Origin: Gonatopus flavifemur
Taxonomy: Eukaryota; Arthropoda; Insecta; Hymenoptera; Dryinidae
NCBI GenBank assembly: GCA_018340375.1
Contig: JAFFJZ010000001.1
Coordinates: 40,044,001 to 40,108,000, forward strand
Direction: 5' to 3'
Length of the DNA: 64,000 nucleotides
Position 1 is the first letter of the stretch. Each line of letters opens with the position of its first letter. The notes under the pieces were generated by a model that made no database searches, had not been told where the DNA came from, and saw nothing but the letters and a program-made list of their open reading frames with translations. Of the stretch, positions 1 to 11,470 are shown one piece after another. The position numbers were made by a program, and so were the translations under genes.

Positions 1-700
1 TTCTGATTCACGTACATATGTTGTGTTAATTTTTCCAATCGACTAGGGTGCGCAGGATACTTGTTGCTCGATTGGGAAACATTTTCAGAAAGTGCTTTTC
101 AGGTTGATTGAAATGTTCGTTCGAACCACATTGGATGTGATACTGGATGCGATTTGGAAACGATGATTGTAAATTTATTGAAATACTTTACCTCGATTCA
201 AACATTCATGAAATAATACTTGTGCTACATAGTTGAATTGAATAATCCTAGCCATCAAAAGGAAACTGGAGATCGGAGAAAATATTCACGTGACAAATTA
301 AAGATTATCGAATACTGTTTATTGATTTCTCTATGCTTTCAAATGACTGCTTTGCATCCCACCACCGATATATCCACTTTATTGGGTATGATGTCGTGGA
401 GAGCGATTCATACGCTATACGTACTAAAAACCTCAATAAAACTCAGATGTTGGAGAGCTTGTTTTTCATTTCACGTATAGTTAATTCCAAACAATTCTGA
501 GAATGAGATCACAGCTCGATACTGTGACTTATATTAACATTGTGTATTTGGGACATGCGATTATAGGAAGGATTTGAGCATGGCGAATCAATTTGCCCTT
601 TATTGAGTTTCCATTCACCTCTCGCGCATTCTAATATGTTACTTTATGTTACTTCAGTTGAATAAATGAGACAGTTCCGTACATCCACGTACACGTATAC
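1..700. other. AT-rich sequence with no recognised feature
   Basis: No exon-like frame, repeat pair or RNA gene was seen here. The 86-codon open frame from 220 has no coding-like composition and no splice context. If the signal-peptide exon at 1129 belongs to a gene on the + strand, this stretch is upstream sequence or an upstream intron. Confidence 0.5.
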
Positions 701-1093
701 TTGTTTGCGAATACGTGCCTTCCTGTAGAATTCTCATTGAGCAGACAAACCCTCTGGGTTTGTATATTTGCGAGGATGGAGGAGGAAAGCGGAAAAAAAT
801 TGTCGATACCGACGAAATTGAGGGTTGGGGACGCTCAGAGGACGCTCTATCGGGCAGCTTGCCAGAAAGAACCGAGTGAAAGTGGGATGAGGTTTAGCCG
901 CGTGGACATTGAGGAAAAAACAGAATGAAAAAAATATATATAGATGGAAAGGTGGACGGGAAAGAGACAAGAAGTAGGAAGAGTAGGGAAAGAGTTGGCT
1001 CGGTTAGTCTGGGCTTCGGGATATTTCTGGATGAAGGGGATTGTGGATTGGCATGGATGGTTTGATTGATTGGGCACGCTTATATTGTTTCAG
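701..1093 (+). promoter_or_regulatory. GC-richer, purine-rich leader or promoter-proximal region upstream of the signal-peptide exon
   Basis: Base composition changes from AT-rich to G- and A-rich between about 765 and 1060, with GGAGGA and GGAAAG runs, just before the exon that holds the first coding ATG. A TATA-like run TATATATAG lies at 934-942. The stretch ends in a good 3' splice site, TATATTGTTTCAG, whose AG is at 1092-1093. Two readings fit: a 5' untranslated exon followed by a short intron, or a promoter whose transcript reads straight through to the ATG. No start site can be fixed from sequence alone. The short open frames here on both strands look like chance products of the purine bias. 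Confidence 0.35.
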
Positions 1094-1128
1094 GAGGAAG
1101 CTGAATCGACGTAACGGTCCACGCCAGG

Positions 1129-1186
1129 ATGGCCAGTTGGCCGCTGAGAACCACGCTTCTGTTCAGCACCCTTATCCTCGTTCGCG
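1129..1186 (+). CDS. First coding exon of a secreted or membrane protein (signal peptide), rest of gene not found
   Basis: The exon reads MASWPLRTTLLFSTLILVR and then one G of a split glycine-type codon. It has a short N-region with Arg7, a hydrophobic stretch (LLFSTLILV) and a polar end, which is the pattern of a signal peptide. The ATG is in strong context (A at -3, G at +4). It is the first ATG in frame after a TGA at 1102-1104 within the same putative exon (1094-1186). The exon ends at GCG|GTGAGTGAA, a near-consensus donor; reading through gives a stop within two codons, so splicing is needed. The intron is phase 1, the phase usual after the signal-peptide exon of immunoglobulin-type and other modular cell-surface proteins. 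No downstream + strand exon is convincing in the remaining ~62.8 kb, which implies a very long first intron. Product and family are unknown. A chance ATG plus donor is possible but unlikely given all signals together. Confidence 0.6.
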
Positions 1187-2016
1187 GTGAGTGAAATAAT
1201 ATACTTTTAATCCCTGAAGCGTATACGTGTATACAAACAAACAGCGATATGGATGCGTAAATTTCATACACGAGATCGGTATATTCTCTGTGATTGAGAT
1301 ACTTTCGTTTGTACATTTATGCATGAATTTATATATAAATAACAAATAACTTTATCGTTTATTAAAAGTATTATTTATTTTGCTTTTGCGTAATGCTTTT
1401 CAATGTTGCATTGGTGACAACATATCAATCTTGGTTTGTCACCCCTATTTCTAGTAATGCATTCATAGGAACTGATTTTATTGACGTTACCGTCTGTCAA
1501 ACTTTCCCAGATAGGTTGGAGTTTTCTGATTGATCAAAGTTTGTTTCCACTTTGGTCAACTTTGTTACGAATAAGCGACGAACTGACGTATGTAACATCA
1601 CTGATTCTGGGGAATATTTTTATTTTCATGTCCGAATAATTTCACAGTGTTTTCGATGCAAGATGTGATTTAATATTCAAATGAGGAATTGAGAATTTTT
1701 TTGTTTTGGTTTTCCCAAGGAATTGTGTATGTGTAATTTGTTGTTTCTGAGATTCATTGACACTTCATTTCTCGAATGAATTCTTTGAGCGGTCAAGTTT
1801 TTGGTTTGTTTTATTCAGAAAAAAATTATACATCCTTGTAAATATACTCCCGAATATTCGAGGGAGGATTCTTCTGAGCGTACAATAAATTTATACGCAA
1901 GAATGAGAGCAGGAAAGTGTAGAATCTTTGCAGCTATAATCGGAATTTCACTTTCATCTTGAATACAATCATACAAATTCGAAAAACGATTCTTCTACTC
2001 TATTGATGAGAATTCA
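1187..2016 (+). other. Start of the putative long first intron
   Basis: The stretch begins with the donor GTGAGTGAA and is AT-rich. No inverted-repeat element or frame of interest was seen before the TA at 2017. This assignment depends on the exon call at 1129-1186. Confidence 0.4.
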
Positions 2017-2018
2017 TA

Positions 2019-2251
2019 CACTGACAGAATTTTATTTGAAAAATTACCGTGAAATTTCAGTGATCGAGGGACGAATAGGAATTTTTTAAAATATCACTGT
2101 GAATTTTGTAAAACTTATAGAAAATATCACTTTCAACTGTTCAAAAACTCACTCATTTTTACAGGCTAGAAAGTAATTTTTTGAAAAATTCCCACTTGTT
2201 CTTCGATTACTGGAATTTCACGGTTATTTTCATAATAAAATTCTTTCAGTG
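2019..2251. mobile_element. MITE, CACTGA-ended, TA-flanked, copy 1
   Basis: The left end CACTGACAGAATTTT and right end AAAATTCTTTCAGTG are inverted repeats flanked by TA on both sides (2017-2018, 2252-2253). A second copy in the same orientation lies at 2911-3136 and aligns over its whole length, including the shared interior block ATATCACTGTG and the subterminal AAATTACCGTGAAATT with its inverted counterpart near the right end. There is no coding capacity. TA duplication and CACTG ends suggest mobilisation by a Tc1/mariner-type transposase; that assignment is inference. Confidence 0.8.
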
Positions 2252-2910
2252 TACAATCCAAGAAATACAAATAACATGTGCTGGATAGTTTTGTTCATGT
2301 AACGTGTTTGAGACATTCAAATATTCGATTATTGCCCTAAATGGGTATCTCGTCTCATGTACTGTGTGAGTATGTTTGTGAAGCTCCAAATGAAAGCTTA
2401 CAAAGAGCATTAACTGTATCTGAGATATCTCGGGAATGTGTATGACACAAGGTTGTTATCTTGCTGTTGGTTGTCATCTTGCTTAAAGGAATGGTTGCAG
2501 TGTAATAGCTGGTGATATGGAGAACACACTGTCCTTTTTGGCATGCTTTGCGTGCTAAGATCGTGCAGAATTCTATTGTAGAGATATTCAAGATTTTGTC
2601 AGGGTTTGAAATATACAAATTTTTGTGCAGTGTAGCCTCACTCATTGTAGACAAATTTTTGTTACACATAGAAATAAGGGGTACTTGGAAAATTGTCATT
2701 GTTGTATCATAAACTTGTCTTTTTTTCGAATGAATTTCAAAATTCATTGTTAACCAATTAGTTATTTTTCTGCTGACTCAGGGAAAAAACAAAGAGTTAT
2801 TTCGAAGGTTTATTTTCATTGGATTTCACAGAATTCTTCTCCTCTCTCTTGGAGACATTACAAGTTCAATAGTTTGGATTTGGAAGCACTACGAGTATCA
2901 AAATCATGTA
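2251..2910. other. AT-rich spacer between two copies of one MITE
   Basis: No feature was recognised. The 130-codon minus-strand frame (2355-2747) and the opposing 66-codon frame overlap each other and show no coding signature. Confidence 0.4.
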
Positions 2911-3136
2911 CACTGAAAGAATTCTGTTTCAAAAATTACCGTGAAATTCCAGTGATCAAGTAGAAATTTTCCAAAATATCACTGTGCATTCTATAAAACT
3001 TGTAGAAAATATCACTCTCATCTGTTGAGAAATTGGCTCATTTTTACAAGCTGCACAGTAATTTTCTGGAGAATTTTCACTTGTTCTTCGATTACGGAAA
3101 TTTCACGGTAATTCTTGTAAGAGAATTCTCCCAGAG
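2911..3136. mobile_element. MITE, CACTGA-ended, TA-flanked, copy 2
   Basis: This is the same family and orientation as the copy at 2019-2251, about 890 bp downstream. The ends are CACTGAAAGAATTCT and AGAATTCTCCCAGAG, with TA at 2909-2910 and 3137-3138. The last three bases of the right end have drifted. Substitutions and small indels relative to the other copy are scattered, suggesting old, independent insertions rather than a recent tandem duplication. Confidence 0.8.
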
Positions 3137-3971
3137 TAGTAATTTTTCACTCGTTCCAAAGTATATAAACATAACATTCAAACAGATGAAATTTTTTATA
3201 TGGAGTGTTGAATCCATGTTTATGAAATGTTTGACATTCTATTTTATCACACACTGAGAAAAAGATTTATTTATAGTTAACAAGATTAGTTTATAGTAAA
3301 CGAGCTCCATATTTGCTTATGGCGAAATAAATATAAAATCATTATCACCAAGCCGCATATTTGTGCGATGCTCTTTAGATAACTTTAACATTCGTTAACT
3401 ATTAACAAATCATGTTTCTGTATGAAATTGATTTTCAGTTGATTGAAAAATTGAACAATCGAATTCAAAACTACTATGAAATTCTCTGAGTACCATATAA
3501 ATTTTGGAATATTTTCACATTATTCGGGCCAATATTGAAGCATTAATCAATTGAAGAATAATGTGATTTGAAGGAAGATTATAATGAAGTTGAACTAACA
3601 TCACGATTCATTGATATAATCATTTCACTCAGTCGATAAACATCACTGCTTGCTTAAAATTTTCTGTAAAAAACCATTGTGAATGGGAATAGTTTCAAAT
3701 TAGGGTTTTGAACTTATGATTCATTATTGACTCTACCATTTCTAATATCATTAGTTTATGTAGTTTTGAATGAGGAACTGTATCAGAATGATAGTTTATA
3801 ATAGCGTTAATTAAAAATACAGTTAAATATCAGAAACTGGTATTCTATAATGGCTCCTAATAGTTTCATATGGTGGATTTTAATCTACGTTATTACAAGC
3901 TGTTGTCCCAACACAGTCCTTTCCTCATTCAAAACTATATAAATTATTAAAAATTATCAATTCAAAGGTAA

Positions 3972-4160
3972 CCCTGGTAAAACAAATCCATTGATTCTCG
4001 CCAAATCTCATTGAATCTTACACAATGTTCTGACCAAATCTTATTCAACCATTTTCAATGAGATTTAATTCGATGAATATGTTTTCTCGATGTAATTCTG
4101 ATTGAATCTTGCCAAATCTGATTGAATCCCGCGCAATGTTCTGACCAAATCCCATTAAAT
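3972..4160. repeat. Word-repeat element (AATC..GATT type) with a CCCTGGT start
   Basis: Starts with CCCTGGTAAAACAAAT, matching the CCC-type ends seen elsewhere in the window. Inside, a 46-bp unit occurs at 4000-4046 and again at 4111-4156 (111 bp period), with further partial copies of CAAATCTCATTGAATC and its inverse between them. A matching right end was not found, so the element is probably truncated. The open frame from 4122 arises partly from this repeat and is not a gene. Confidence 0.5.
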
Positions 4161-4466
4161 TTCATTTCCTCAGATTCTATGGATTTTTTTAACGAGCGGA
4201 ATTATAATTGTTATAAGTGTTATCGTGCTGTGGTCACTAACATAACGGTCATCGCGCATGCGCCAACACTCAGCCGCCACATCAAAATATGTGAAGAGTC
4301 ACGCCAAACTTATGTTTGTCACAAAGTAGATTTATTAATTATCAACAACTCTGCATCCCAGCGAAATAAATCTCGTATTGATCGGAAACTAGTTACTCAC
4401 ATCCAACTCCTTCTCAAATTCGATTTGAATGATTTGTATTTTGTGTGGACTCATACTGAACTGTGA

Positions 4467-5710
4467 TCTATCACATAAAAAAGTTAGAGATATCAAATCA
4501 CTTGGTTATGAAACAAGAATCATTCATTACTCGAAAGAAGTATGGAATTGTTAATGTGAGATAAACGTACCAAATGAATGGTTCTTCCATTTTAAATGCT
4601 TGATATTTGATATTAGTTAGTATATTTGTTGACAGTAAATGAATATTTCTCACTAAGTGACAAATAAATGTATTTATTTCATGTGACCAAATTCTTTTCT
4701 CAGTGCATGAACGTGTTAAGATTTCATAGAATTCATAAAATTGCATTCATTTAAATGAACAAAAGTAACAAAAGTGTTATAACAAATGCTCTACGGATAT
4801 AGTTTCGAAACTTCAATCTTTTATTGAAAGCGCACATTTGCTAGAAAGTGGCGAAAATGTCGTAACAGTAGATGTCTATTCAATGTGATTCAAGTCAATG
4901 ATGTGGAATCGACGTTTATTGCTGCAACGTTTTCACCACTTTACGATCAATGTGCCCATGGGATAAAGTATCGTCCCTATCGTCGTTGCACATTCCGAAG
5001 TAAGGTCAGCGTATCGAGTGGTAGTTGGACAGTTTCTCTCGAGATGTGGTACAAATAACATTTCTACGAATGTGAAAGAATAATTTTTCCACTCGTTTAA
5101 AAATTTAACGTGGTTCAAATGATTCCAAAATGGTTCGATAATATAATTTCGTGTAGTCTTATTTCTTTATTATACATAAAAGATTTAGAAAAATTCAAGT
5201 TGCAAATGAAAAAGGAATCAGGGTTACGATTCTCTCAATCCTCTGTGAACAATTTCTTTGTTGAAACAGCCAAGAATGCTAGATCCCATGTTACAAACAT
5301 GCCTGTTGTTTTGAGAATAGGAGGAATGAGTTAATAATGATCGTCGTTTTAGACTCCTGCTTTATCGGGGTCTCGTGGAGAGAGAAATTTCATGTTGATC
5401 AATTTGTAGTGGATTGGCCTGAAAGTGTAATTTGAACTCTTCAAAATAAGCAAGTTTTGTACGTTTCAAGAAAGGAAGATTGAAATATTATTGATGCTTT
5501 TTTTCGCTCCATGTACGCTGATTTCGAGCATACAATTTTACCAGGACAATCAGATAATTGTAAACTAATGACTTATCAGCTTATTTCAATTTTAAGTCAG
5601 TTATTAACTGGCGTTGGCTCAGTTTACGAACGCTGAGATTACGGGGCTCGTGGGACCACTTCCCTCAATTCTATTTTTTTCTTGAAAATTCTATAAATTT
5701 TTGCTTAAAC
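4467..5710. other. AT-rich stretch, nothing recognised
   Basis: Only short frames without splice context were seen. An end resembling the CACTGAG type (TTTTCTCAGTG) occurs near 4695-4705 and could pair with CACTGAGAAAAAG at 3252, but only about 15 bases match, so no element is called. Confidence 0.4.
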
Positions 5711-5712
5711 TA

Positions 5713-5864
5713 CACTGTAAAAAGAAAGTCTTCATCTGTTTGCATCCTAATTTTGAACAATGCTTGTTCCATTGTGTCGGCTATTGTTCTCTTCGCTTGA
5801 TTTGTTCGCATCATAGAATCAGTGATGAGAATGATCTGATTTCGAGATTTTTCTTTTTACAGTG
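5713..5864. mobile_element. Short MITE with CACTGTAAAAAG ends, TA-flanked
   Basis: The left end CACTGTAAAAAGAAAGTC is matched by the inverted right end, which ends in CTTTTTACAGTG. TA is present on both sides (5711-5712, 5865-5866). Length is 152 bp with no coding. The ends resemble the 24595 and 32751 elements, but the interior differs. Confidence 0.75.
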
Positions 5865-6146
5865 TAGAGAACGAGAAGCTGTTCATTGAGCCCCCAACAA
5901 TCTTCATACCTCGGCATCCGGGGCTCAGTTTGCTCTAATTCGTTTTTTTCCATAAATGCATTGATAAGTGCCCAGGCAGAATTGACAAAATTTATACTCA
6001 AACACCTCCAGAAAGAGAAAAAAAGAGATATCCTCATTGTTCATGTAGAAATCTCCAAGAATGTACGAACGTAATATTATGTAATAATGAAAATTGATAA
6101 GATTTGGGAATAATATAAATAAAATTAGTATCATAGAGTTTTCGTA

Positions 6147-7142
6147 CACACGGAGAGAAATGTATAATAAAATTTATTAGATTTATAATAACCTTTATTC
6201 GAAAATATAGTGAAAATAGGGACAGTTATCTGATATAATACTGATTAATATAAGCACATCAGCGGGATTAATATTTACTTCTTGTAAGTTTTATTAGAAA
6301 CTTTATTCAAATCAATCATACAACATAATATAATACACAGTACATACCGTACATTGTTGTGTATCAGAACTATCTTGGACAGTGTATTACACTGGTCAAC
6401 AACCATTTTGGTGCCTGAAGTTCGAGAACTGAATTTTTAGGGCACTGAATACGAAAACCACATCAAATTTGTTGGATCAGCTCGTTTTTCATAATATTTC
6501 ATACATAAAATACATCAATTGTATAGATTATATATGAAAATTATGTATAAAAGATAACAGAAAGTGAGCTGATCTAAGAAATCTGATATTCGTTTCGCAT
6601 TCAATGCACCAAAAGCACTCCGAATCAGTTACCAAACCTCGGGCACCAGAGAAAAGTACACAAATTTTTCGTTGTTGACCTGTGTTATCATTTTATTATG
6701 AAACTGTCAGTACAAAATATGAAAAAACCAAAATGTAGAAATGGAAAAAGTATTGCATTTCAAATTACTGTTCTGGTTTACTATTTGCGTACCATATTGA
6801 CAATTATAGCAGGAATTATGGTATTCTCATTAAGTTGGAGAGGGAACACCACAATTTTAATTATAATTCCTAACATGATCCGCAGATAGTGATGTACATC
6901 ACTAACAATCAATCATTTAAAATGTGATATTTCCTACATGCACCGTGAAAACGAACCTGCGCACATGTTTTGATTATAATTCATCATGATTTGTGTATAA
7001 AGCTTATTATATTTTTTAATAAATTTCAATATAATCGTGTCATTATAAAAATATATTAGGTTACATCAAATTGAATTTTGAAAGTGATTATATTTTTCAT
7101 TACATCGCATTAGAAAATTTTTATTATACATTTCTCTCCACA
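6147..7142. mobile_element. TA-type element (GGAGAGAAATG ends), split by a second element
   Basis: The left end CGGAGAGAAATGTATAAT matches the inverted right end TTATACATTTCTCTCC over more than 20 bases, and TA dinucleotides lie just outside. A palindromic element (6386-6688) sits inside, leaving host pieces 6147-6385 and 6689-7142 of about 690 bp in total. The interior is very AT-rich with no protein-coding sign. The ends fit the same broad class as other CACNGAGA elements here. Confidence 0.7.
6386..6688. mobile_element. Foldback element with ACTGGTCAACAAC ends, nested
   Basis: The left ATTACACTGGTCAACAAC and right GTTGTTGACCTGTGTTAT are inverted repeats. Symmetry continues inwards for about 120 bp per arm (TTTGGTGCCTGAAG against the inverse of CTCGGGCACCAGAG; GGATCAGCTCG against GAGCTGATC). 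It inserted inside the 6147-7142 element and is therefore younger than that host. Confidence 0.7.
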
Positions 7143-9001
7143 TACGAAAATAATTGAGAGTTTTGAGTATATAAAAAGAATGATTTTATTTCGCATTCGC
7201 CTTCCAGAACATCTGTTCTTTCTCGATATTCGATTTCACTTCTATCCAAATCCATCTATATCATTACAATACTTCCTATCCTTTCAACTGGAACAATAGT
7301 ATGTGGGAGCAATATTTAACGATCTTCCGTTTCAGATCCAAAAACCTCCAATTTCCGCATATTGCTCCATAATACTTACTGTTATTGGTGCGTTGTTCGA
7401 TTTTAATCATTGTAATCGCTATTTTCTTCGTCATCCGTAATGGTAGTTGCTTCACAACAATGTACCCATTCAAGCCAGATTCTTGAAAATCGACTGTGGG
7501 GAAGTTTAGAAGCTTTTCCTTCACTCGTTCTACAACAGCAGTTATTTTTACCAGTTACATAACTTTGGATTGCTCAATACACTGTTTCTCCCTACTCGTG
7601 GTATTCTTCCCCCTTCAATCCACTTTCTTCTTTTCGATTTTCAAATTCTTGTCCATGACGGCTGAATTTGACAACATGAAGTTATCATTCAATCATCTTT
7701 GTGACGCAGTTTTGAAAATTGATTTTGAAGGAATCGTTTTATCAATTTCGTTGATGTTATTAATTACCTCGAACACAGTAATTCTCATTCTGTATTGCGA
7801 AGTACTTTACCAGCGGTGAAAATATTTGATCAGATCAACTGAATATTCAATTGCAGCTGGTGAACGTAATCACGTAATCACGGTCAGTTTATACTGAATG
7901 AATTTGTAATTAATTAACTATTTCTCCCACCCTTATCTACTTGTTCAACGCAAGAATAAGGGTGAATGAAGTATATATTGGACTCATGTGGTTTGGATTC
8001 ATTTGTGGAAAATCAAACGATCCTGAGAGTTTTACGAAATCTTTTATGTGAATTTTCTGACAGTTGTCTCGTCATCGTGATCTTTATTTCAATTGAATGC
8101 CAGCTATTTGTGGAAGACGAGAGTCCATGATGTTCTTAATTTTTCATTACTGCATATGAAATATAATACGTACTCCAAAACGTGACGAATAATTTTATTT
8201 TAATGTTTAAGATTTTCCATAGCACATGTTCAACGTACGCTTAATATCTGATTCAATTCATTTTTACCACTTTATATGCATATGTAGATGTGAAAACGTG
8301 CAATGTGAATCAGATCCCTCGGGACACATCGACCCTCTCTTAAGTTGTATATATATATATATATATATATATTGTGAAGTAGGACAACTCCAGTTTTGCG
8401 TGAAAATTAGGTCGTCTGGGAGGATCTTTTATCTTACTTTATTGCATCACGTTTATACACGGAAGTATCCTAGAAAAGTTCAAAATTAATATTCTGTACT
8501 ATGTTCCAGTGACTTCTAGTACATCAATCCATCTTTTTCTCTACAAGTTATCGTCCCTACAGAAGTAATTACTGAAATCATTCAATTTTGTGTAGTTTAT
8601 ACTGCATTGAAGGACAATTGAATACACAAATCATCATCCCTATGACATTTGGTATTGTATGAAATTTCCCAGCTTTCGCCGACGCTAACAAAAGAATATA
8701 GTTTGGTAAAAAGCTGGTTCCTGGGTTTCAAACGACGTACTACGAAGGGATGTCGCAATATTGGTAGTTAATGAAATGGTTTCGTTCAGGTACACCCAAC
8801 TCAGTATTCGTTCACACCTGTAGACTGGATGATATGAATCTTGATTACTCAGGTATTGGGAATGGCGTGCTCGAAGCTTCATCCACTCTCTAACCAATGT
8901 TGATCCTTGGGAATCGTTGGGAAAGAGTCGAAATTTTGATCTAAAAAGTTGTGTCAGCCTACCGTCAAAAATCGGCAATGGTCAATTTTAGCGTGGAATA
9001 T
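7143..9001. other. AT-rich stretch with a TA microsatellite
   Basis: No gene was recognised. The 107-codon frame at 7496-7819 overlaps an opposing frame and lacks splice sites and conserved-looking composition. A (TA)n run of about 12 units lies at 8348-8372. Confidence 0.4.
8348..8372. repeat. (TA)n microsatellite
   Basis: An uninterrupted alternating TA run of about 25 bases. Confidence 0.95.
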
Positions 9002-9512
9002 ACAACGCATATCATATGAAATGGGAGGGGGGAGGAAGAGTAAACGAAGCGAATGTTGGAGGGTGACCGAAACGATGATGAAAAGTATACGAAGCTTGAA
9101 TGGGAGGGATACAAAAAGTATGTGAAGAGGGAGTTGAAGCGAAGGAAGCGTACAAAATTCATGAAACTTGAATACAAAAATTGCATCCTATAACGAGAAT
9201 CAAACCGATGACTTTCACCATGGCAGACGAGGGTTTTATCCAGTGAGCCATGAATCGTCGTTAGGATCAACCGCTTATAGATATTATTTAAAATCAGAAT
9301 AGATATGACTCGCGCACGCTTAATGTAACTTACTATTATTCCAGATGAAGCGTATGTGAAACAGGATCGAGAGCTCATGAAGCTTATATGGAACGTATGA
9401 CTTCATCACTTTACAGCAAGCAGGATTCACACGCTTCAGGAAGAAGGAATTGAAACATTTTTCGCTTCGTATGCGCTTTCTCCGCGCTTCGTGTATACGC
9501 TTCATGTTCATC
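9002..9512 (-). mobile_element. tRNA-core repeat element, copy 1 (minus orientation)
   Basis: The reverse complement of this stretch aligns throughout with 32067-32573, with roughly four in five bases alike by eye. From the element's 5' side it has a purine-type arm rich in GAAGCGTATACG-like words, a middle block ending in a tRNA-like core (9185-9258), then a pyrimidine-type arm with the inverse words (CGCTTC, GTATAC). The terminal CCCTGG motif of copy 2 is degraded here. The overlapping minus-strand frames are chance products. Confidence 0.7.
9185..9258 (-). other. tRNA-like core inside the repeat (degenerate)
   Basis: On the minus strand an A-box-like TGGCTCACTGGATAAAAC is followed about 30 bases later by a B-box-like GGTTTGATTCT. 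The spacing is right for an internal RNA polymerase III promoter, but acceptor-stem pairing is not evident. It is a tRNA-derived module rather than a working tRNA gene. The A to B interval is better conserved between the two copies than the flanking arms. Confidence 0.5.
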
Positions 9513-9660
9513 AGGATTTCATCCCTAACAATCGATATGGAGAACCATACATTAAGTCCATGTTGTTGATATATTTATAAGGAATAGATGTAATAGGGTG
9601 TGATAGATAGGGTCTCAGGGATGTAATTACTGCTGTTCGATATATCGATGTTTTTAAGTA

Positions 9661-10092
9661 AGGGGTCGTCCATAAATTACGTAAGACGCTTAAGGGGGGG
9701 GAGAGGGTTCATGGAATTCTTACCAGATCTTACAAAGGAGGAGAAGGAGGGGTTGCACCAAAATCTTACGTAAGATGGATGTAACTGAATATTAAGGAAT
9801 TCAATTTCAACTGATTTCGAAAAACACATATTTCCTCCAACTTTTTCAAAGATTTTACAAAGATGATGTTCTGTAATCAAGTATCCTTGGTCAGTCAATT
9901 TTAGTAAGTTAATAATCATCAATGTTATACCATAATTGAGTCATTTATAATTTCTGTACACTTCTGTATTATATTACCTTACCACATGGGGGAGGGGGAG
10001 GGGTTTAATGAAATCTTACGATGTCTTACAAGGGGGAGGGAGGGGGGTGAAAAAATGCCAAAATTGTCTTACGTAATTTATGGACGGCCCCT
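9661..10092. mobile_element. TIR element with GGGG-CGTCCATAAATTACG ends
   Basis: The left end AGGGGTCGTCCATAAATT and the inverted right end (AGGGGCCGTCCATAAATT) match over about 27 bases, extending into ACGTAAGAC. Subterminal G-rich tracts (GGGGGAGGG) and several TCTTACGTAAGA-like words lie inside. Length is 432 bp with no coding. These ends are a repeat type I recall as widespread in arthropods; the superfamily cannot be assigned because the target duplication is unclear. Confidence 0.75.
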
Positions 10093-10185
10093 AACTTGAA
10101 ATAGGAAACTTCTCACGTTCAATTCATATTCGTTTAATATCAATCCAACAGTCACATGCAACAAACGAAAACTTTTTCCTCCAAA

Positions 10186-10745
10186 CAGGGGAAACAATTT
10201 CCCCACCAATTGGGATGAAACTCGGGTAACCAGAAACACGAATACGAGTGGTGGCAAAATTACAATTTTCGATAACATGTTTCCTTTCCTCCTCTCGGCT
10301 CTTTGGGAGAATCAGGTCGAAACTTGTACGGGGCCACTATCAAAACCTGTGGTAAAAGTTTCATAAAGATCGGAGGATAAAAACGGAAGATATCCGTATA
10401 ATAGCGGCATTCACGAAATTTTGAAATTTTCTTTTGAAGTTCAGTTCTTACCCTTTTCTTTCCTCAATTCCGATTTGTCTGAAACCTACACCACACGATT
10501 GACATTCCATGGATGGACTATGCTCAGAATTCTATGGCATCTGGATGACACAAACACAGGGAAGGCATGCTTTGAAAATATCGGCAAATGATGCGGATCG
10601 CGAAAAAAAAAATTGTCCTCATTTTTCAACCAATCGGGATGAAACTCATGTGGGAACACTATAGGATCACAGCCAGAACCTGTTCTGGATTTCATCGCAA
10701 TCGGATTACAAGGAGTAAAAACATACGAGATCGCAGAATCACAAT
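10186..10745. repeat. Dispersed GGGATGAAACT-type repeat units
   Basis: Three related units are visible: 10186-10245 (AATTGGGATGAAACTCGGG), about 10309-10400 (AGGTCGAAACTTGTACGGG, then AAGATCGGAGGATAAAAAC), and 10624-10745 (AATCGGGATGAAACTCATG, then GCAATCGGATTACAAGGAG). Each keeps the order [GGATGAAACT] - about 50 bp - [ATCGGANNA]. Boundaries and class are uncertain. Confidence 0.4.
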
Positions 10746-10867
10746 TTTTCAAGCAATGATTCACAATATTTTCAAAACGCGTCATCCAATCGATACCAAA
10801 ATCAATAGGCCTTGAGTCCTCTCTGAAACGAACATATGGGGAAAAAATGATTTCAATGGGTGCATTC

Positions 10868-11470
10868 TGAGGACCCGTCCAGAAATCGTTCAGGTCTGAT
10901 TAGGCGTGTTTAGGCCTAGTCATAGACATTTTTCTGCAAAATTATTCGTGTTCAATACTGACTGCACGTGAGTGAGCCTGATTACACCTGGTCGTTCATT
11001 TTTGAGCTTTGTCATTACTCCAGAGGCTTCAATTTTGTACCCACGTGGAAACACGTGATCAAGCTTGACCACCTGCGATCATGCCAGACAAACCATTCTC
11101 GCTTGTGATCATGCAAAATCTCACCAGCTGAGGAATATTCATACAAAATGACTGTATGTTGATTTTCCTGTCACAAATACACATGCTTGATCATGCTCAA
11201 TCGGCCTCAAACGCAGGTGCGTACGTCTGATCACGCGTGATTATGCCTAAAAACTGGAAACTAGAAAACGGAAACTGCATAAGCGTCATAAGTAGAAATG
11301 ATTGACAATAAATTAGGGTTTGATAAAATTTTATAGTTTCATTCCTTACAGAAAACTTATTGATTTTGCATGAATTTTCCATGCACAATGGAGCGTACTC
11401 AAGCGTGATTGGGTGTAATTGAGCATGATTAGTCCTTACGCCTGACGAATAAAACCTTATTCCCTGTGTG
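10868..11470. repeat. Word-repeat element built on TGATCA
   Basis: Near-palindromic words recur: GTGATCAAGCTTGACC (11055), GCGATCATGCC (11086), TGTGATCATGC (11104), GCTTGATCATGCTCA (11185), TCTGATCACGCGTGATTA (11226) and AAGCGTGATT with GAGCATGATT (11401-11430). Outer ends are not clear; CCCGTCCAGAAATCG at the left may be one. Both strands carry the same words, so the interior could fold into many small hairpins. Confidence 0.5.

Noticed and set aside
3252..4705. Possible 1.45-kb element with CACTGAGAAAA ends
   Set aside because: Only about 15 terminal bases match and no TA duplication is evident (CA on both sides); likely a chance pair of a common motif.
5340..5670. TCGGGGTCTCGTGG and TTACGGGGCTCGTGG as pogo-like ends
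   Set aside because: Both lie in the same orientation and no inverted partner or TA duplication was found.
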